64,000 bases of DNA, taken from Ctenosaura bakeri. Lineage: Eukaryota > Chordata > Lepidosauria > Squamata > Iguanidae. Within the stretch, counting starts at the first letter, position 1. Each line of letters begins with the position of its first letter. The stretch lies in NCBI GenBank assembly GCA_948474755.1, contig CAOLHI010002130.1:240948-304947 (forward strand), written 5' to 3'. This document shows, piece after piece, positions 32,215 through 44,354 of the stretch. The translations under genes were made by a program, and so were the position numbers. The notes under the pieces are model-generated. The model did not search any database, had not been told where the DNA came from, and saw only the letters and a list, made by a program, of their open reading frames with translations.

Positions 32215-32372
32215 CCCATTGGGTGACCTTGGGCAAATCACACTCTCTCAGCCTCAGAGGAAAGTAGTGAAAACCTCTTCCATACAAATTTGACCGAGAA
32301 GATCCCATTATAGCTTCAACTTAGAGTTCCCAAAAGTTGAAAATTCGAAGGCACACAACAACAGCAAAACAA
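32215..32372 (+). mobile_element. tRNA-derived SINE, body and tail
   Basis: TTGGGTGACCTTGGGCAAAT, CTCTCTCAGCCTCAGAGGAA, AAGGCACACAACAACAGCAA tail. Confidence 0.8.
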
Positions 32373-34024
32373 TTCATGGGATCAAAGTGAGGAAACTATG
32401 GCCCTACAGATGCTGTTGGCTTGCAGCCTCCAATAGCTCTAGCCCATGGTGTGAGCTGAGCTGTAGTTCATCATTTGGAAGGCAACATATTCCCTGTCCC
32501 TATGATAGAGTCATACTGCTAATCCTTTTTTACCGCCTAAAGAATATGCACTTGCATTATGTAATTTGCAGAGAACCTTTGTAGATTTTTTTAAAAGGCT
32601 AGCATAAAATGAATAAAAACTAGAGAGACAATTACAGTGGTAATCACTGTAATATGAGGAGATCACATCTTAACAGAGTATGTAAACTGCAGGGTTTTTT
32701 TTAAAAAAAACATTGCCTCTTTTAATAGAGAAAAGGCATCTCTAGATTGGGCAAGTTGTTAACAACAGAAGCAACTTTAAATTGAAATAATAAAGCCATT
32801 GTCATAAGGAAGCTTGAGAGAAACCAGGCCAACATATGGTTGCAAGGTGTAATTATGAGCTGGCTTGAAAGGAAGCAACATGTCTTTATTACTTTCAGAA
32901 TCCATTTAAAGGACGGATGCAGCTCTCGTTCCAGCCAAGTTGGGTGTGAAAGCAACAAGATCACAACACAAGCAATTATCTAGTTTGGGTCCAGAGAATG
33001 ATGTTCGACATCATGCTAAGTATGCTGCTGGAGTCAATAAGCTTTGTCAAAAATCTGTCACTTTTAGACAGAGAGAAAACCAGAATTGCATAGGGAAAGG
33101 AGGGAGGGAAATATTATGACTTTTTTTTTTTAATTGATGTGGGTGGGACGCCTCTGTGACTCATGGTAACTCTTTGACATTTCTTGGAAAATGTTCTACT
33201 CAGAAGTTTGGAACATATAAATACATAGAAACTGAAACAGGGAAATGTGGACTTTTAGTCACTGAGCTAAACAATTCTAGATCAGAGGATTTTGTAAAGC
33301 AAAATCTGTAGGGGTTTTTTCCCCTTACAAACACAGAGTAAAAATTGACAGATACTTTCTTGATTTTTTTAGTACCTTCTTAGCAGCTAAGATTGTTAAA
33401 AAGTAGATTTCAGAATGCATTCAAGGCAGGAGAACTAAGACTTTGCTCCAGTCCCAAAGGGATTTGCCCATAAGACCTGTTGCCACAGACATCACTTCCT
33501 TTATACATCTATTTCACTTGGCACCCAGGTGGAAAATAGCAGTCTCCTTTATATTAGGCAATTTGTTCATCTAGCTTAATACGGTCTCTTTGGACGGTGA
33601 CCCTCTAGGGTGGGGTGGGCCATCATGTTGAGATCAGGTGCCAACACCCACCACTCCCATACCTTACATCTGCCCCATGGCATCTAGAAATATCTTCCTC
33701 AATTTGACCACATCCCAGCAAAAAATGGTGTCTGGAAGTAATGTCATGTCATCTCAGTTGCCATTTTGGTTGGAATACAAAGGAAAAAAGGATATCATGG
33801 TGTTGTGGGAAAGCATTGTCACACATATTCACATGTTTGGGTGGGGCTGGCCTAATTATCAGGTGAGAACTGTCCTCAGACCATGCCAATAATATGAATT
33901 GGAGAAGGTTGGATATCTTTGGGGGACTGGTAGGGGTGCAGAGGTGGGGCTCCACAGGCTATAGGTAACCTGTGGAATACACATTTCCTACCCATGCTCC
34001 AGAGTCACATGCAAGTGTATTTCT
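32373..34024. other. No recognised gene or repeat
   Basis: Unique-looking AT-rich sequence. The frame pair at 33638-33955 has no motif. A T-run with AATTGATG lies at 33121-33138. Confidence 0.45.
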
Positions 34025-34760
34025 ATTATTTTATTCATTTATATTCCCACCTTTCTCTCAATAATGGGTCTCAAGGCAGCTGACAACATATTTTAAAAAA
34101 ACAAGATAGATTAAAGCTGTGTAAAAGCTTCAATATAAACATAAATATAAACTTTAAAAAAAGCAATTAAACTATAATGTTAACACATTGAACATTAAAA
34201 ACATAAATTCATTCAAAGAACATATGAACCTTAAAACAGCACCAAGCAGCATTCAAAGCCCACCCCAGTCAGTCTCCAGAAGCCTGACAGCTTAAAAAAA
34301 TGTTCTAACCTGCTGATGGAAGGAAAACAAAGATGGGGCCATTCTGGCCTTCTTAGGGAGAGAGTTCCAAAGACTGGGAGTAGCCACTGAGAAGGCCTTC
34401 TCCCTTGTTCCCAACAAACAAGTTTGAGAAGGTGGAGCAGAGCAGAGGGTCTTCTAGATGGTCTTAGAACTCTAACAGGCTCATAAAGGGAGACACAGTC
34501 CTTCAAGTAGCCTAGATCCAAGCTGTATAGGGCTTTATAGGCTGTCATCAGCACTTTGAATTGTGCCTGGAAACAGACTGGCAGCCAGAGAAGCTATTGC
34601 AACATGGGAGCTGTGTGTTCCCTGCAGCCAGCTTCAGTTAACTATCTGGTTGCAACTCTTTGGACCAACTGATGTTTCTGAGCTTTTTTCAAAGGCAGCC
34701 CCTTGCAGTACATATTACAGTAATCCAGACAGGATGTAACTAGATGCACAGATCTGTCTG
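34025..34760 (-). pseudogene. CR1/L2-like LINE C-terminal and 3' end fragment
   Basis: The minus strand reads 'LGYLKDCVSLYEPVRVLRP' and then a broken segment equivalent to 'SVxxPxLWNSLP', which is how the C-termini of CR1/L2-group LINE proteins end. A TTTATATTCCCACCTTTCTC tail complement lies near 34050. The part beyond 34560 (TTGAATTGTGCCTGGAAACA...) belongs to the same repeat type but is less certain. Related copies: 37.0, 40.3 and 58.9 kb. Confidence 0.6.
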
Positions 34761-36344
34761 TTTTATTCTCATTGAGTTTCTCTGAATGCCCTCTCCCTCT
34801 CATATTCTCTGATGCTTCACATCAGGTCGCAAGACTTTGGCTTTCATCCCACACTGAAATTTGTGCACATTGTAATTCAATTCTCCAAATGTGCACCTTG
34901 ATTTTAAAGCCATGTATTTAATTTATGTAGCTTTCTCACAGACATTTGTCTGTGCGTATATATCCAAATTACACATTCAGATTTTAGAATATGTACATTA
35001 TTCTGTATGTTCCTTATTTCTTGGAAACACCTGTGAGTCTTGCAAGTGTTCAAGGTGAGGTGCACAGTTTATCAGAAGGCTTAGTAGGCTCCAAAAATAC
35101 TATTTTGCTAAGCCTGTCAAGCCCAGTGAAATTTCTTTCTCTTCTTAGTGAGACTTTATGGAAGCAAAACATGTTTTTTTTTTTTATCATGGTGGTTTGC
35201 TCTCACTGAGCTATGGGTGAGAAATGCATACTATAACCCAGAGATCAGAATTTGTTAGAAGCTTATAGAACAGAAAATACCACTCTGGTTCCATCCTACT
35301 CTTCCACACCCTGACGTCTACCCATGTGCATATAGATACTCTACTTTTTCAGGATCCATGTTTCAGTGATGTTCTCCACTACTTGATGCATGTCTATGCA
35401 CAGGCTTATTTATATGCAGGTACCCCTTTCCAAGTATATATTAAAGACGTGGATTGGAGAATGTTAGCATCAGCACAAACTTCCTTTGCTTATCTGACAG
35501 GTTAGGGGCTGGAACACTGTTAGAAAGTGGAAATGGTGGAAAAGTGGAATCCATCTACCCTAGGGAACATGAAGGACTTACAGAGACTCGCCTGGGACCA
35601 ATCATGTCTGTACACTGCTTGTAAAGTTTCTCAGCTGGCCTAGCACCTTTCCCTCCCTTTGAGCTCACTTTGAAAGCAATGCATGCACACTCGCAAGTGA
35701 GTCTCCATGGGCAAGAAGAACTGGCAGAATCTGCTGTTTTGATGTTTGCAATATTGACAAGTTCCATCAATTTGATCAGGGAATCCGCTCTTTCTGCAGC
35801 CAAGACTTGGGATCATGAGTGCATGTGAGCAGGCCCAAGCAAGCCTCCATAGGCAAGAATAACTGATGGAAGAGTGGACCACATGTCAAATTATATGGAC
35901 TTGTCCTTAATTTGAAAGCACTGAAAGAGCAAGTCAGCAGATAAAGGGACATTGAAAGGGGATTCCTGTAGTACGTATTATGAATCTTCTACCTCTACAG
36001 TTACCAGACATGTAGAATTCCTGATTGTGTGGCTTTACTACCATCTATGAAGGCCAAGGGTTTGGAAGAAGTCCATAACCCTGCACCCTCTGAATTTTTT
36101 TTTTAATGTCCCACTGCTACTTTTTAAAATTAAAAACACTCCTAGCTCCTCTTTGTTCCTGCATTAAAGGGCCTCTTCTAGGTAATAAACATTAAACGTG
36201 GCAAAATTGCTCCCAAGAGTCTTTTTAGTAAAAATGAGGTTTTTTTTTAATTGGAAGGCACTGGAGGGCCCATGGAAGCCTCCAAAATAACCTCCATGAC
36301 CTCTAAGGGAGCACTTCACCCACCTCTAATCTATGTCTGATGAA
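34761..36344. other. No recognised gene or repeat
   Basis: AT-rich, with frames at 35555-35882 on the minus strand lacking motifs. Two partly similar blocks occur at 35640-35780 and 35810-35880 (AGTCTCCATGGGCAAGAAGA versus AGCCTCCATAGGCAAGAATA), a faint old duplication. Confidence 0.45.
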
Positions 36345-36580
36345 GACTTGTGAAAAGATCCAATGAGCTTTACTGGTTTGAGTCTTGGATCAGGACTCTG
36401 GGAGACCAAAGTTTGAATCTCTGCTCAACTACAGAAATCCACAGGATAGTTGAGGAAAGTCATACTCTTTCAGCAAGAGGCAATGGCAAGCAGCTTCTGA
36501 ATAAATCTTGCCTAGAAAACCCTGTGGTGGGATCACGAAAAGTCAGAGTCAACTTGAAGCAAAGAAAGAAGAAGAAGAGT
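36345..36580 (+). mobile_element. tRNA-derived ACA-tailed SINE, diverged
   Basis: TACTGGTTTGAGTCTTGGAT, AAGTTTGAATCTCTGCTCAA, TCTTGCCTAGAAAACCCTGT, AAAGTCAGAGTCAACTTGAA. The tail is changed to an AAGAAGAAG run. Confidence 0.75.
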
Positions 36581-37034
36581 TGTGAATGGGCATATGGATT
36601 GGCCTTGCCACATTGCAAATATACCAGATCCTTACCAGTGTCATTAATGTAGCACAATGTCCAGTGCATTTACAGATCTTGGCAATGAGCATTTTCTGGT
36701 TGTTTGGGACTCTTGAATCTGAGCCAATAGGTCCCCCCACATTCCTCCTGATTATGGGAGCAGACACCAGCTTAACATGCAAATCTGGACACATCCTATT
36801 CTGGGACCAGGAAAACTGTAGGCAGAATGGATTGTGCAAATCGTCTTAATTATGCAACTGTTGCTTGATTTCCTCTTCATCTGAATTAATCTGACTGAAT
36901 TAACATGACTGATTGACTAGATGATGTACAATTTCAATTTAATGTGGAAACAATAACAGTTTATCTGGGGCAGTGTCAGCCATATAGATTGTAAAAGGGT
37001 GGCACAAAAGTACAGTAGAGGGAAAAGATGAAGG

Positions 37035-37505
37035 TCATCCAAAAAGCCCTATATAGCTTGGGTCCAGGCTATTTTGAAGGCTGTTATTTCCTGTAAGAGC
37101 TTGTCTGAGCCCTGATATTCTCAGGAGAGGCCCTTCCTTAAGTCCCACCATGGTTGTTAAAGAGGTAAGATAGGGTCTTCTTGGTGTCTGCCCCTAGCCT
37201 CTGAAACTCTCGGAGGTCAGAACAATCTCCTGCTAACGGTCCTTTTGTCTGCAAGCAAAACCCTTTCTATTCAAACAGTCTTTTAGAACATACTTTAAAG
37301 GGTGCTACATTGTTTTACGCTGAACTTTTTAAAAGTGCCTTTTAGCTTTTTAAAAGTTTTTCTTTTCAAAAAGTTTAATATAGTGAATCGTTTAATTCTA
37401 TTTTAATTTTCACCATTTGGATGTTTTTAAGTATATTGCACTTGTTCTAAATTCAAGCCAGTTTGAACCCAAACGTTGGGGAAAAGGTAGACTATAAATA
37501 GAGAC
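37035..37505 (+). pseudogene. CR1/L2-like LINE C-terminus and 3' UTR
   Basis: The plus strand shows degenerate 'LGPGYFEGC', 'FSGEALP' and 'VSAPSL*NS' segments equivalent to the C-terminus of CR1/L2-group LINE proteins. An AT-rich UTR follows, with a GGGGAAAAGGTAGACTATAA tail. The tail is cut off by the M2 transposon at 37509. Confidence 0.58.
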
Positions 37506-37508
37506 GAT

Positions 37509-37898
37509 GGCCCTTTTCACATGGCATTGTGAATGTGAGGAGCGGTCCACATGACACACTCACAACCGTGTGATGTTCCAGGGTCTGGCAGGTGCTGCTC
37601 GTGCACTTTTTCATTTTTGGCTTTAAGCTGAAAATGGTGCATGATCGTGCATTGCTATGGGGCCCTGCGCACACTTGCCAGGCATGTGGAGACCTGGAGC
37701 TGCGGCGCTCGTGCTTCCTGCCCCAGCACAGCCTGAGAAACTCCCAGACTGCACTGTGGAAGGAAGAGGCAGGGCTCTTGCGTGAGCAGCCGGCAGCTGT
37801 AGAGCTGAAGCAATGGGGACACGAGAGCCTCTCACAAGAGGCTGCTCGCGCGATCCCCACAGCCCAGCTCTGCAAACAGGTAAGCTGCGGAAAGGGCT
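37509..37898 (-). mobile_element. Non-autonomous DNA transposon, family M2 (copy c), TSD GAT
   Basis: 390 bp, inverted relative to the 9.4 kb copy: GGCCCTTTTCACATGGCATT to GGTAAGCTGCGGAAAGGGCT, flanked by GAT at 37506-37508 and 37899-37901. The mirrored open frames inside are not genes. Confidence 0.82.
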
Positions 37899-37904
37899 GA
37901 TGAC

Positions 37905-37976
37905 AAGGATGATGATGGCGGTAATGATGATGATGGTTATGATGACGATGACGATGACATCATCATCAACAAATAG
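37905..37976. repeat. Degenerate (GAT)n microsatellite
   Basis: GATGATGATGGCGGTAATGA and GATGACGATGACGATGACAT, then ATCATCATCAAC. Confidence 0.85.
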
Positions 37977-38028
37977 GGATGGGTTAATTTGGAGGTTCCA
38001 GAGGCTGATTGTGATCTCATGCTAAAAT

Positions 38029-38275
38029 GTCTTCCATCCTGGGAGAAAGGCAGTATATAGGTTGAATAAAAATCATCAGTCAGTCTTCTAGTCACTTCCT
38101 GACTTGAGAGTAAAAGAAAATCCACACATTTTCCATTGGGGTGTAGTCCACAGCAGGTCTACACTCCAATGGAAAATGTATGGGTTTTCTTTTACTCCTG
38201 AGTCTGGAAGTGACCACAAGACTGATTGATGGATTCAATCAAATCTGTATCCTGCCTCCCTCCCAGGATGGGAGA
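38029..38275. repeat. Long inverted repeat (two ~118 bp arms, 12 bp loop)
   Basis: Left arm 38029-38146 and right arm 38159-38275 are imperfect inverse copies. The inner ~70 bp match best: TACACTCCAATGGAAAATG against CATTTTCCATTGGGGTGTA. Outer parts hold CATCCTGGGAG and CTCCCAGGATG. Confidence 0.82.
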
Positions 38276-39634
38276 CATATTGGCCTGATTCCCAGCCCTC
38301 AAACTTCTGAACACATTGTGGGGTTGGGATGGTTTACCTTTTTGCACCCCCAAATCCCCCAGCCCCACAACACTTTCTGTACAAACACTCTGCATTCTTA
38401 TTTTTCTCTCAGAGGAATTTGGAGATTCACTTTCAAGTTAATATCTTTTTAAAACACAGAGCACAGGTGGGTAGTGCAGACTCTGAGCTCCCAAATCTAA
38501 CATTTGCATCCCCTGAAGACCACTGATTCCCCACAAATTTTAATGAACTTTTTAGTGTGATTCTTAGCTTGAAAACTACTGAAAACTGTGTTGGAATGGG
38601 ATGATTTGCTTTTTGTCTCCCTGAAGCTCCCAAGCCCCATAACATCTTCTCTAGAGATACTCTGTGCATCTCTTTTTTCCCCAAGAGATCCAGAAACATG
38701 ATCTTTTCTTCACTTTCACTTGTGATTCTCAGAAATGTTATGCATGCCTTGGATTTTTTAATTTTTATCTTTTGGTCAGAAGTTAGTCTCTCTGCATTTA
38801 CAATATGCAAACTAGTATGGTCATGTAGGATTATGATACAGTTACTTTTGTGTCCCCAACCCTCACAATCCCTGAGTCAGCCAGTAGTAAGGCTGACTGA
38901 AGGATTCTGGGAGCTGTAGCCCAAAAGTTAATTTCCCAAGCACTGTAGTAAGGCAACCACAATTGTTCTTTCTGTTTCAGCAAATCTTCAGAATAATAAT
39001 CTCAGAAGAACGATCTGCTATCTGCTTTGAGTCAACAAATGTTTTGTCAGGCTGACATCTTGGAGAACGGGGTAGGTGAATAAAAGGACAAAATTCGCCT
39101 GATCCCAAACAACACAACAAATGGACCATTGCCTGTGTCTCCCATCATTGTTATCTTTTCTCACTGGAACTAGAAATGGAGGTGAAGGGACACAACTTTG
39201 ACAAGGTCCACAAGCTGCTTAGCATTCTTCCAGCATTTTACTCTTACCATTTTTTAAAAAATAGTTCAAGATATTTCAAGGCCTGAAGCAAAGACCAAGA
39301 TGACTCCTCATCTTAGTAAATACACAAAAGCTTACTAGATAGGCAGATGATTATTTTCTTTAACAAGAATGATGGTACAGTATCTTCCATCACACCTGAA
39401 GGAAGTTAGTTAGTTAGTTAAGGGAACACAAAGCTTTGTACACAATGTTCTTCCAACACTTGGTTGCTGCCTCCCAGCACTTACTACCTGAGACAACTGT
39501 TTCACTCTGCCTAAAGGTAGGGCTGAGACTGGATTTTAATGCTGTTGCAATTAGAGAATACAAGGTTTTAGTCACTTTCTCTTGATTTTCATCGTGTCCG
39601 TGTTCTGTCCGAGGGCAAGATGTCTACTGGTTGA
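38276..39634. other. No recognised gene
   Basis: Contains a weak internal duplication: 38330-38450 and 38600-38700 share the order 'CACCCCCAAATCCCCCAGCC' / 'CTCCCTGAAGCTCCCAAGCC' and 'ACTCTGCATTCTTATTTTTC' / 'ACTCTGTGCATCTCTTTTTT'. There is a short (TTAG)n at 39405-39421. Confidence 0.45.
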
Positions 39635-39660
39635 ATATATATATATATATATATATATAT
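39635..39660. repeat. (AT)13 microsatellite
   Basis: Uninterrupted AT dinucleotides. Confidence 0.97.
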
Positions 39661-40299
39661 GTTAAGAGACACTTTTTAAAAAAGATTCAGTAAAATTTTA
39701 CTGTAAAGAAGAAAGTAATGCTTCTTAGAGAATGTGTGCTGACATTTCCCAGCATATTCCTGTATAAAAACCATGTCACTCACTGTAATCGCATCGGGTC
39801 TATCCGGCTTTACAGGGCCCAGAATTTGACTCTACTTAAGAGTCGTGGTTTATTATAAAGTGTATCATAGCTGGTTTATAATTACTTCTGAAGAAAATTG
39901 CAGGGCAACTTGAACAACAGCAGTGCTCAAAGATGTACATTATTAAGGAAGATTAAGGAATTTCTCCCAGGAAAAGAGACTTCAGAGTGACCTAATTGAA
40001 GTTTTTAACATTCTCAGGGGAACTAACAGAAATTGGTTCATGCAAATTCTTCACCCTTTCAAAAGAATGTGAGTACCAATGAACATTATCTTTAAATAAT
40101 AATAAAAAGGAGTTGAGATCAAAAAGAAATGAGAAGAATAAAATAGAGTAAGTTGGCTTGAATTGGGTGGATTCTTCTGGGTCATTTATTTTTCTCCTGC
40201 AAATTTTAAATGCATACTTTGCTACTTCAGATCATAATTGTTTTCTTTTTACTTGGCAACTTTGGAAAACATCATACAGGTTGTTCTTTATTTGAAACT

Positions 40300-40780
40300 A
40301 TATTTATTTATTTGTATCTTTACTTCCCCCTGACAGTGGGATTCAAGGTGGCTTAACAACATTAATTCAGAACAAATCAAAATGTCTGTAAAAATATAAA
40401 AGTTGAAAAGCAATCAAACCATTTATAACATTAAAACATTATATGTTAAAATATTAATATTAAAAATAATGAATATATTAAAACACATTAAAAACTATAC
40501 CAGGCTTTTAAAAAAAAACCTACACAGCATCAAGATCCCAAATCCAGTCCATTTATAAAAGCCTACCAACGCAAAAATGTCTCAGCCTGTCGTCGGAAGG
40601 AGAGCAAAGACAGGGCCATCTTGGCCTCTTGTGGAGGGATTTCCAAAATCTGGAAGCAGCCACTGAGAAGGCACCTGAGAGAGAGGTGGAACAGAGAGAA
40701 GGGTCTCTCTAGATGACCTTGAAGTTCTACTGGGCTCATAAAGAGAGATACAGTCCTTCAAATAATACATTCCCATTTTT
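40300..40780 (-). pseudogene. CR1/L2-like LINE C-terminal and 3' end fragment
   Basis: The minus strand contains 'YYLKDCISLYEPSRTSRSS', matching the 34.5 kb copy. The 3' tail complement (TATTTATTTGTATCTTTACT, GATTCAAGGTGGCTTA) lies at 40306-40356. Stops and frame breaks throughout. Confidence 0.62.
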
Positions 40781-40824
40781 CTACTGATTAATACAAGTTC
40801 CAATGGAGAAAACTCAAATACGTA

Positions 40825-41025
40825 GGCCATTTCCGCACTACATTGTTCTGGTGCTATTATTCCACTTTCAACATCCTCTGAAATCCTGGGGTTTGCAGTT
40901 TAGGGAGGGGCATTTTGAATTCTCAGTCAGAGAGCTCTTTGGCCTCAATAAACTGCAAACCCCAGAATTTCATGGGATGCTGAAAGTGGAATAATAGCAC
41001 TATAACAGTGTAGTGTGGAATGGTC
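40825..41025. mobile_element. Palindromic MITE, family M1 (copy f)
   Basis: 201 bp, GGCCATTTCCGCACTACATT to TAGTGTGGAATGGTC, with the typical core GAAATCCTGGGGTTTGCAGT. Flanks share only TA (GTA / ATA). Confidence 0.83.
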
Positions 41026-42198
41026 ATAGATTCCTTACATGGATTCAGTGAGATGACCTTTTCCAGGTTCTCAGGTTAATGATATGCTCAAATAAAAAAA
41101 TATTTGTAAATTCCAATCAAGCTACCTTGTGCCTAGCTTGTTGGTGAAGAAGTGAATTGCAACTTTTGTGCTAAAAGTGAGCTAGAATGCTTTTGGGTGT
41201 TATGCAGGCACACCTTGGTTAACAAAGCCTCTGACAAAAAAGCTCCTTTTTACAAATTACAGATGGAGCATAGCATGCCTCCCTTTTCTGGTCTTCTATG
41301 TAGCCAGATTTTTTTTTTTTCCAGTATTAGCAGTGGCAGGATGATGAAGGAAGGCTAGAATAAACACACCTTTCAGTCTTGAGTTGCAGCAGCAGGGCTG
41401 TAGTAAACAATGCAATAAAACTTGACCTGGGAAAGAATGAGATTCTATTCTAGATGATCTTACTGTAGCTCCATGTGATTATGTACAACAGGCCAGGTAA
41501 ACAACTGCCTCCAGAATCACTCACTGAAGAGCAAGACAGAAAGAAGAAGGGGAAGGAGACTAACTTGCCTGACCCAGCTCCCCTGGCATGCAGAAAAAGC
41601 GTAGATCTACAGATTTCACCACCAAACCAGAAATCATAAGAAAAGTGGAATCTGTTGAAAGAAAGAAAAAAATTGAAAGAAGCTTCCAAGTGGTCTCTAG
41701 AATATTCAAAATGTTTCTGTTTACCTATTCAGGGATAACCTGACCTGGTTGCTTCATTTCACAAGTGCATAAAGATAGTTTTCAATTCAAAGTTTGCTGA
41801 AACATGTTGAACAGCTGTTCTTTCTTCTTCTTCTTTTTGTAGTGTAGGTTCTGTGTTATTTCTACCTCTGGTACCAAAGTTTCCATGAAAGAAGTAAAGC
41901 CAAGAAGACATCTACTTTGTTAACTGAGGTATACCTGTATAAGATGGGACAAGGTAGAGACAGGAAATACAAATGACTTGTATGTCTTTTTTTCTCCTCC
42001 TTATTTCTTGTTATTTATGATATTTAAAATATTTTTAGTGAGATATTCAAGCATCAGAGGGTTAAAAACTTCTTTTCCTCATAGTTTGTTTGACAGTGAA
42101 TTTTGATTGGTCTAAGGATGACCTCAAGATGATATTGGTGACCTGGGAAGTTTCACAGCCCATAGTGTAGGATGGAGAATGTACTGTTTACTGTAGCT
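41026..42198. other. No recognised gene or repeat
   Basis: AT-rich. The minus frame at 41450-41689 has no motif. There is a T10 run near 41309. Confidence 0.45.
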
Positions 42199-42426
42199 TT
42201 TGTGTGCCTTCATACTGTTTCTGATTTATGGCAACCTTAAGGAGACCCTATCACAGAGTTTTCTTGGTAAGATTCATTCACAGGAGGTTTGCCATTGCCT
42301 TCCTCTGAGGCTAAGAGATTGTGACTTACCCAAGATCACATAGTCAATATCCGTGGATGAGTAGGGATTCGAACACTGGTCCCCATCATCTTTGTCCAGC
42401 ATTCAAACAACTACACAACACTGTCT
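42199..42426 (-). mobile_element. tRNA-derived ACA-tailed SINE
   Basis: TTTGTGTGCCTTCATACTGT, GAGTTTTCTTGGTAAGATTC, GCCATTGCCTTCCTCTGAGG, GGGATTCGAACACTGG (B-box complement). Confidence 0.83.
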
Positions 42427-43647
42427 GCAGGGAATGTGTAGATCTTTTGAACAGCAGCTTCCATTAGTCCTAGCCAGAGTAGTCACTGGTGAGGAATCAT
42501 GGGAGATGCAACCCAGCAATGGATGGAGCACCACAAGTTCTACTCCCCTGACGAACATACTAAACAAATATCAGGTTGCCTTATCGTGTTGATTGCATCA
42601 GAAGAGGAGAACTCTGAACCAGTCACCAATCAACCAAGGTTGTTTGCTGTTGTCAGAAGGAAAATGTATAGGACACAATTCCAGACCCTTTTGTGTTGTC
42701 TCAGTACTCAGCAAATCACCAGTCTGTGCTTGGCAAATTCTTTGCTGCTTCACTTGAAGGATAGAGTTCTGCAGTCAGCAGGTCCTGCTTTGGGACTTGA
42801 AAGCTTCACTTGATGAGTTTCTGCTGCTCCTTGGAGCATTCCTAGATCCAAGGCCTCCCAAATCGAGATTCCAGCCAGCTGTCTGCAGTCAGCCCCTTGC
42901 TATCTGTGGGCTGCTGCTTTCTGCTGGTCACACTATGTTCTAGATGAAGTACTTCCAAACCTTTCCCAGCACCCTAAAATGGACTCACATGCTTATGTCA
43001 GAACAGGAAAGATGCTCGTTGGAGATGTGAAAGTTTCACTTAATAGCTTATGGAGGTGCTGAAAGACCAAGAAGCACAGGCTCCTTGCACTTCCTGTTTC
43101 TCCACCTTGCCGAATGCCTGGAGACACTCTTGGATCATGTAATCAGGCCATTTAGCACTGTAGATATGATTTATGTAGCAGCTCAGATACAGTACAATTG
43201 CCTTAATTAACATGAAATGGGGTACAGAGGTGGAGCAGTAATACTGTCTTGTTTCCTTTGATCTTGAATATTCAACACTGCCTTTGGCCAATTTTCTTTA
43301 ATTGGTGATAATATTTCATAACATATCACAAATGGAGGTGAAACTGACCAGAATGTAGGCGATGCCAGGAGATCACTATTCCAAGCCAGAGGACAAAAGC
43401 ACTTTTTACACTTGGTGTCCCCTTCAAAAAATTAAAATAATTAAATTAAATTAAATTAATTGATGCATTGGGTTTGTAGGTCAGGACTATCCCAGTTATC
43501 CCAGTTTCTTGTCAGGGTCAAAATTTGAAATCTAGAGATGAACTCTTCTGATGTTTTAAGCACGTAACCTTGAGTATCAACCACTGCTCGATAGAGTATG
43601 CCATTCTAATTTTTAAAAGTCAACCCTGACAAATGAGGAAGATATAT
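42427..43647. other. No recognised gene
   Basis: Unique-looking. Frames at 42499-42813 lack motifs. A (TTAAA)n-like run AAATTAAATTAAATTAATTG lies near 43441-43462. Confidence 0.45.
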
Positions 43648-43884
43648 ATAGTCAGCTCTTCATATCTACAGATTTCGTATTCACAGATTCAACCAACCAC
43701 AGCTTGAAAATACCCCCCCCCACACACACAAAGAATTCAAAAAGAAAACTTTGATTTTTCCATGTTATATAAGGGATACCATTTTACTACACCATTGTAT
43801 ATAATGGGACTTGAACATCCACAAATTTTGGTATCGACGGAGGATCATGGAATCATACCCTAGTAGATACTGAGGGCCTAAAGT
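43648..43884 (+). mobile_element. Tigger/pogo-like non-autonomous DNA transposon (copy T2)
   Basis: TATAGTCAGCTCTTCATATC at the left and TAGATACTGAGGGCCTAAAG at the right, with CAACCAACCACAGCTTGAAA and CCACAAATTTTGGTATCGAC inside, the same layout as the 0.4 kb copy. Confidence 0.65.
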
Positions 43885-43973
43885 ATATACACATTTTTCC
43901 ATTTGGCACTCTTGTTCTGAGATTTCTCTTCCTTCCCCAGAGGACTGGAGAAGAGGGTCCAGGCCCTGAGACT

Positions 43974-44354
43974 CACCCTTTTCGCACCACACCTTATCTT
44001 GGAAGTGTTCTGTGGGAATGGGAGTGCTCCCCTCCATACCAGCTGCCTCCACGGTCCAGGAAGTGTGATGGCCCTACCTCTTCCTTCTCCAGCACAGTCA
44101 GGTACTTTCCCAGGCTGTGCTGGGGCAGGAAGCAGAGGCATTGCACTTGTAGATCATCTGCACACTAGGTAAGTCAGGATGGCAGCACGATCATGGGTCA
44201 TTGATGGGGAAAACTCATAATGATTTATTCCATGATTGCACCACCTGGGGACAGGAGAAGGATGGGACCATGATGATATCATGCATAACCGTTGTCGCAT
44301 TCCTGTCCTTCTCCTGTCCCCATTGCAGGATGACAACATTCTGCAGAAAGGACC
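43974..44354 (+). mobile_element. Diverged non-autonomous DNA transposon, family M2 (copy d)
   Basis: Starts near CACCCTTTTCGCACCACACC and ends CATTCTGCAGAAAGGACC. It carries CAGGCTGTGCTGGGGCAGGA, which also occurs in the 9.4 kb copy and, inverted, in the 37.5 kb copy. No certain target duplication. Confidence 0.65.

Noticed and set aside
37492..37900. 127- and 102-codon frames on opposite strands
   Set aside because: They coincide with M2 copy c and mirror the frames in the 9.4 kb copy, as expected for a non-coding repeat.
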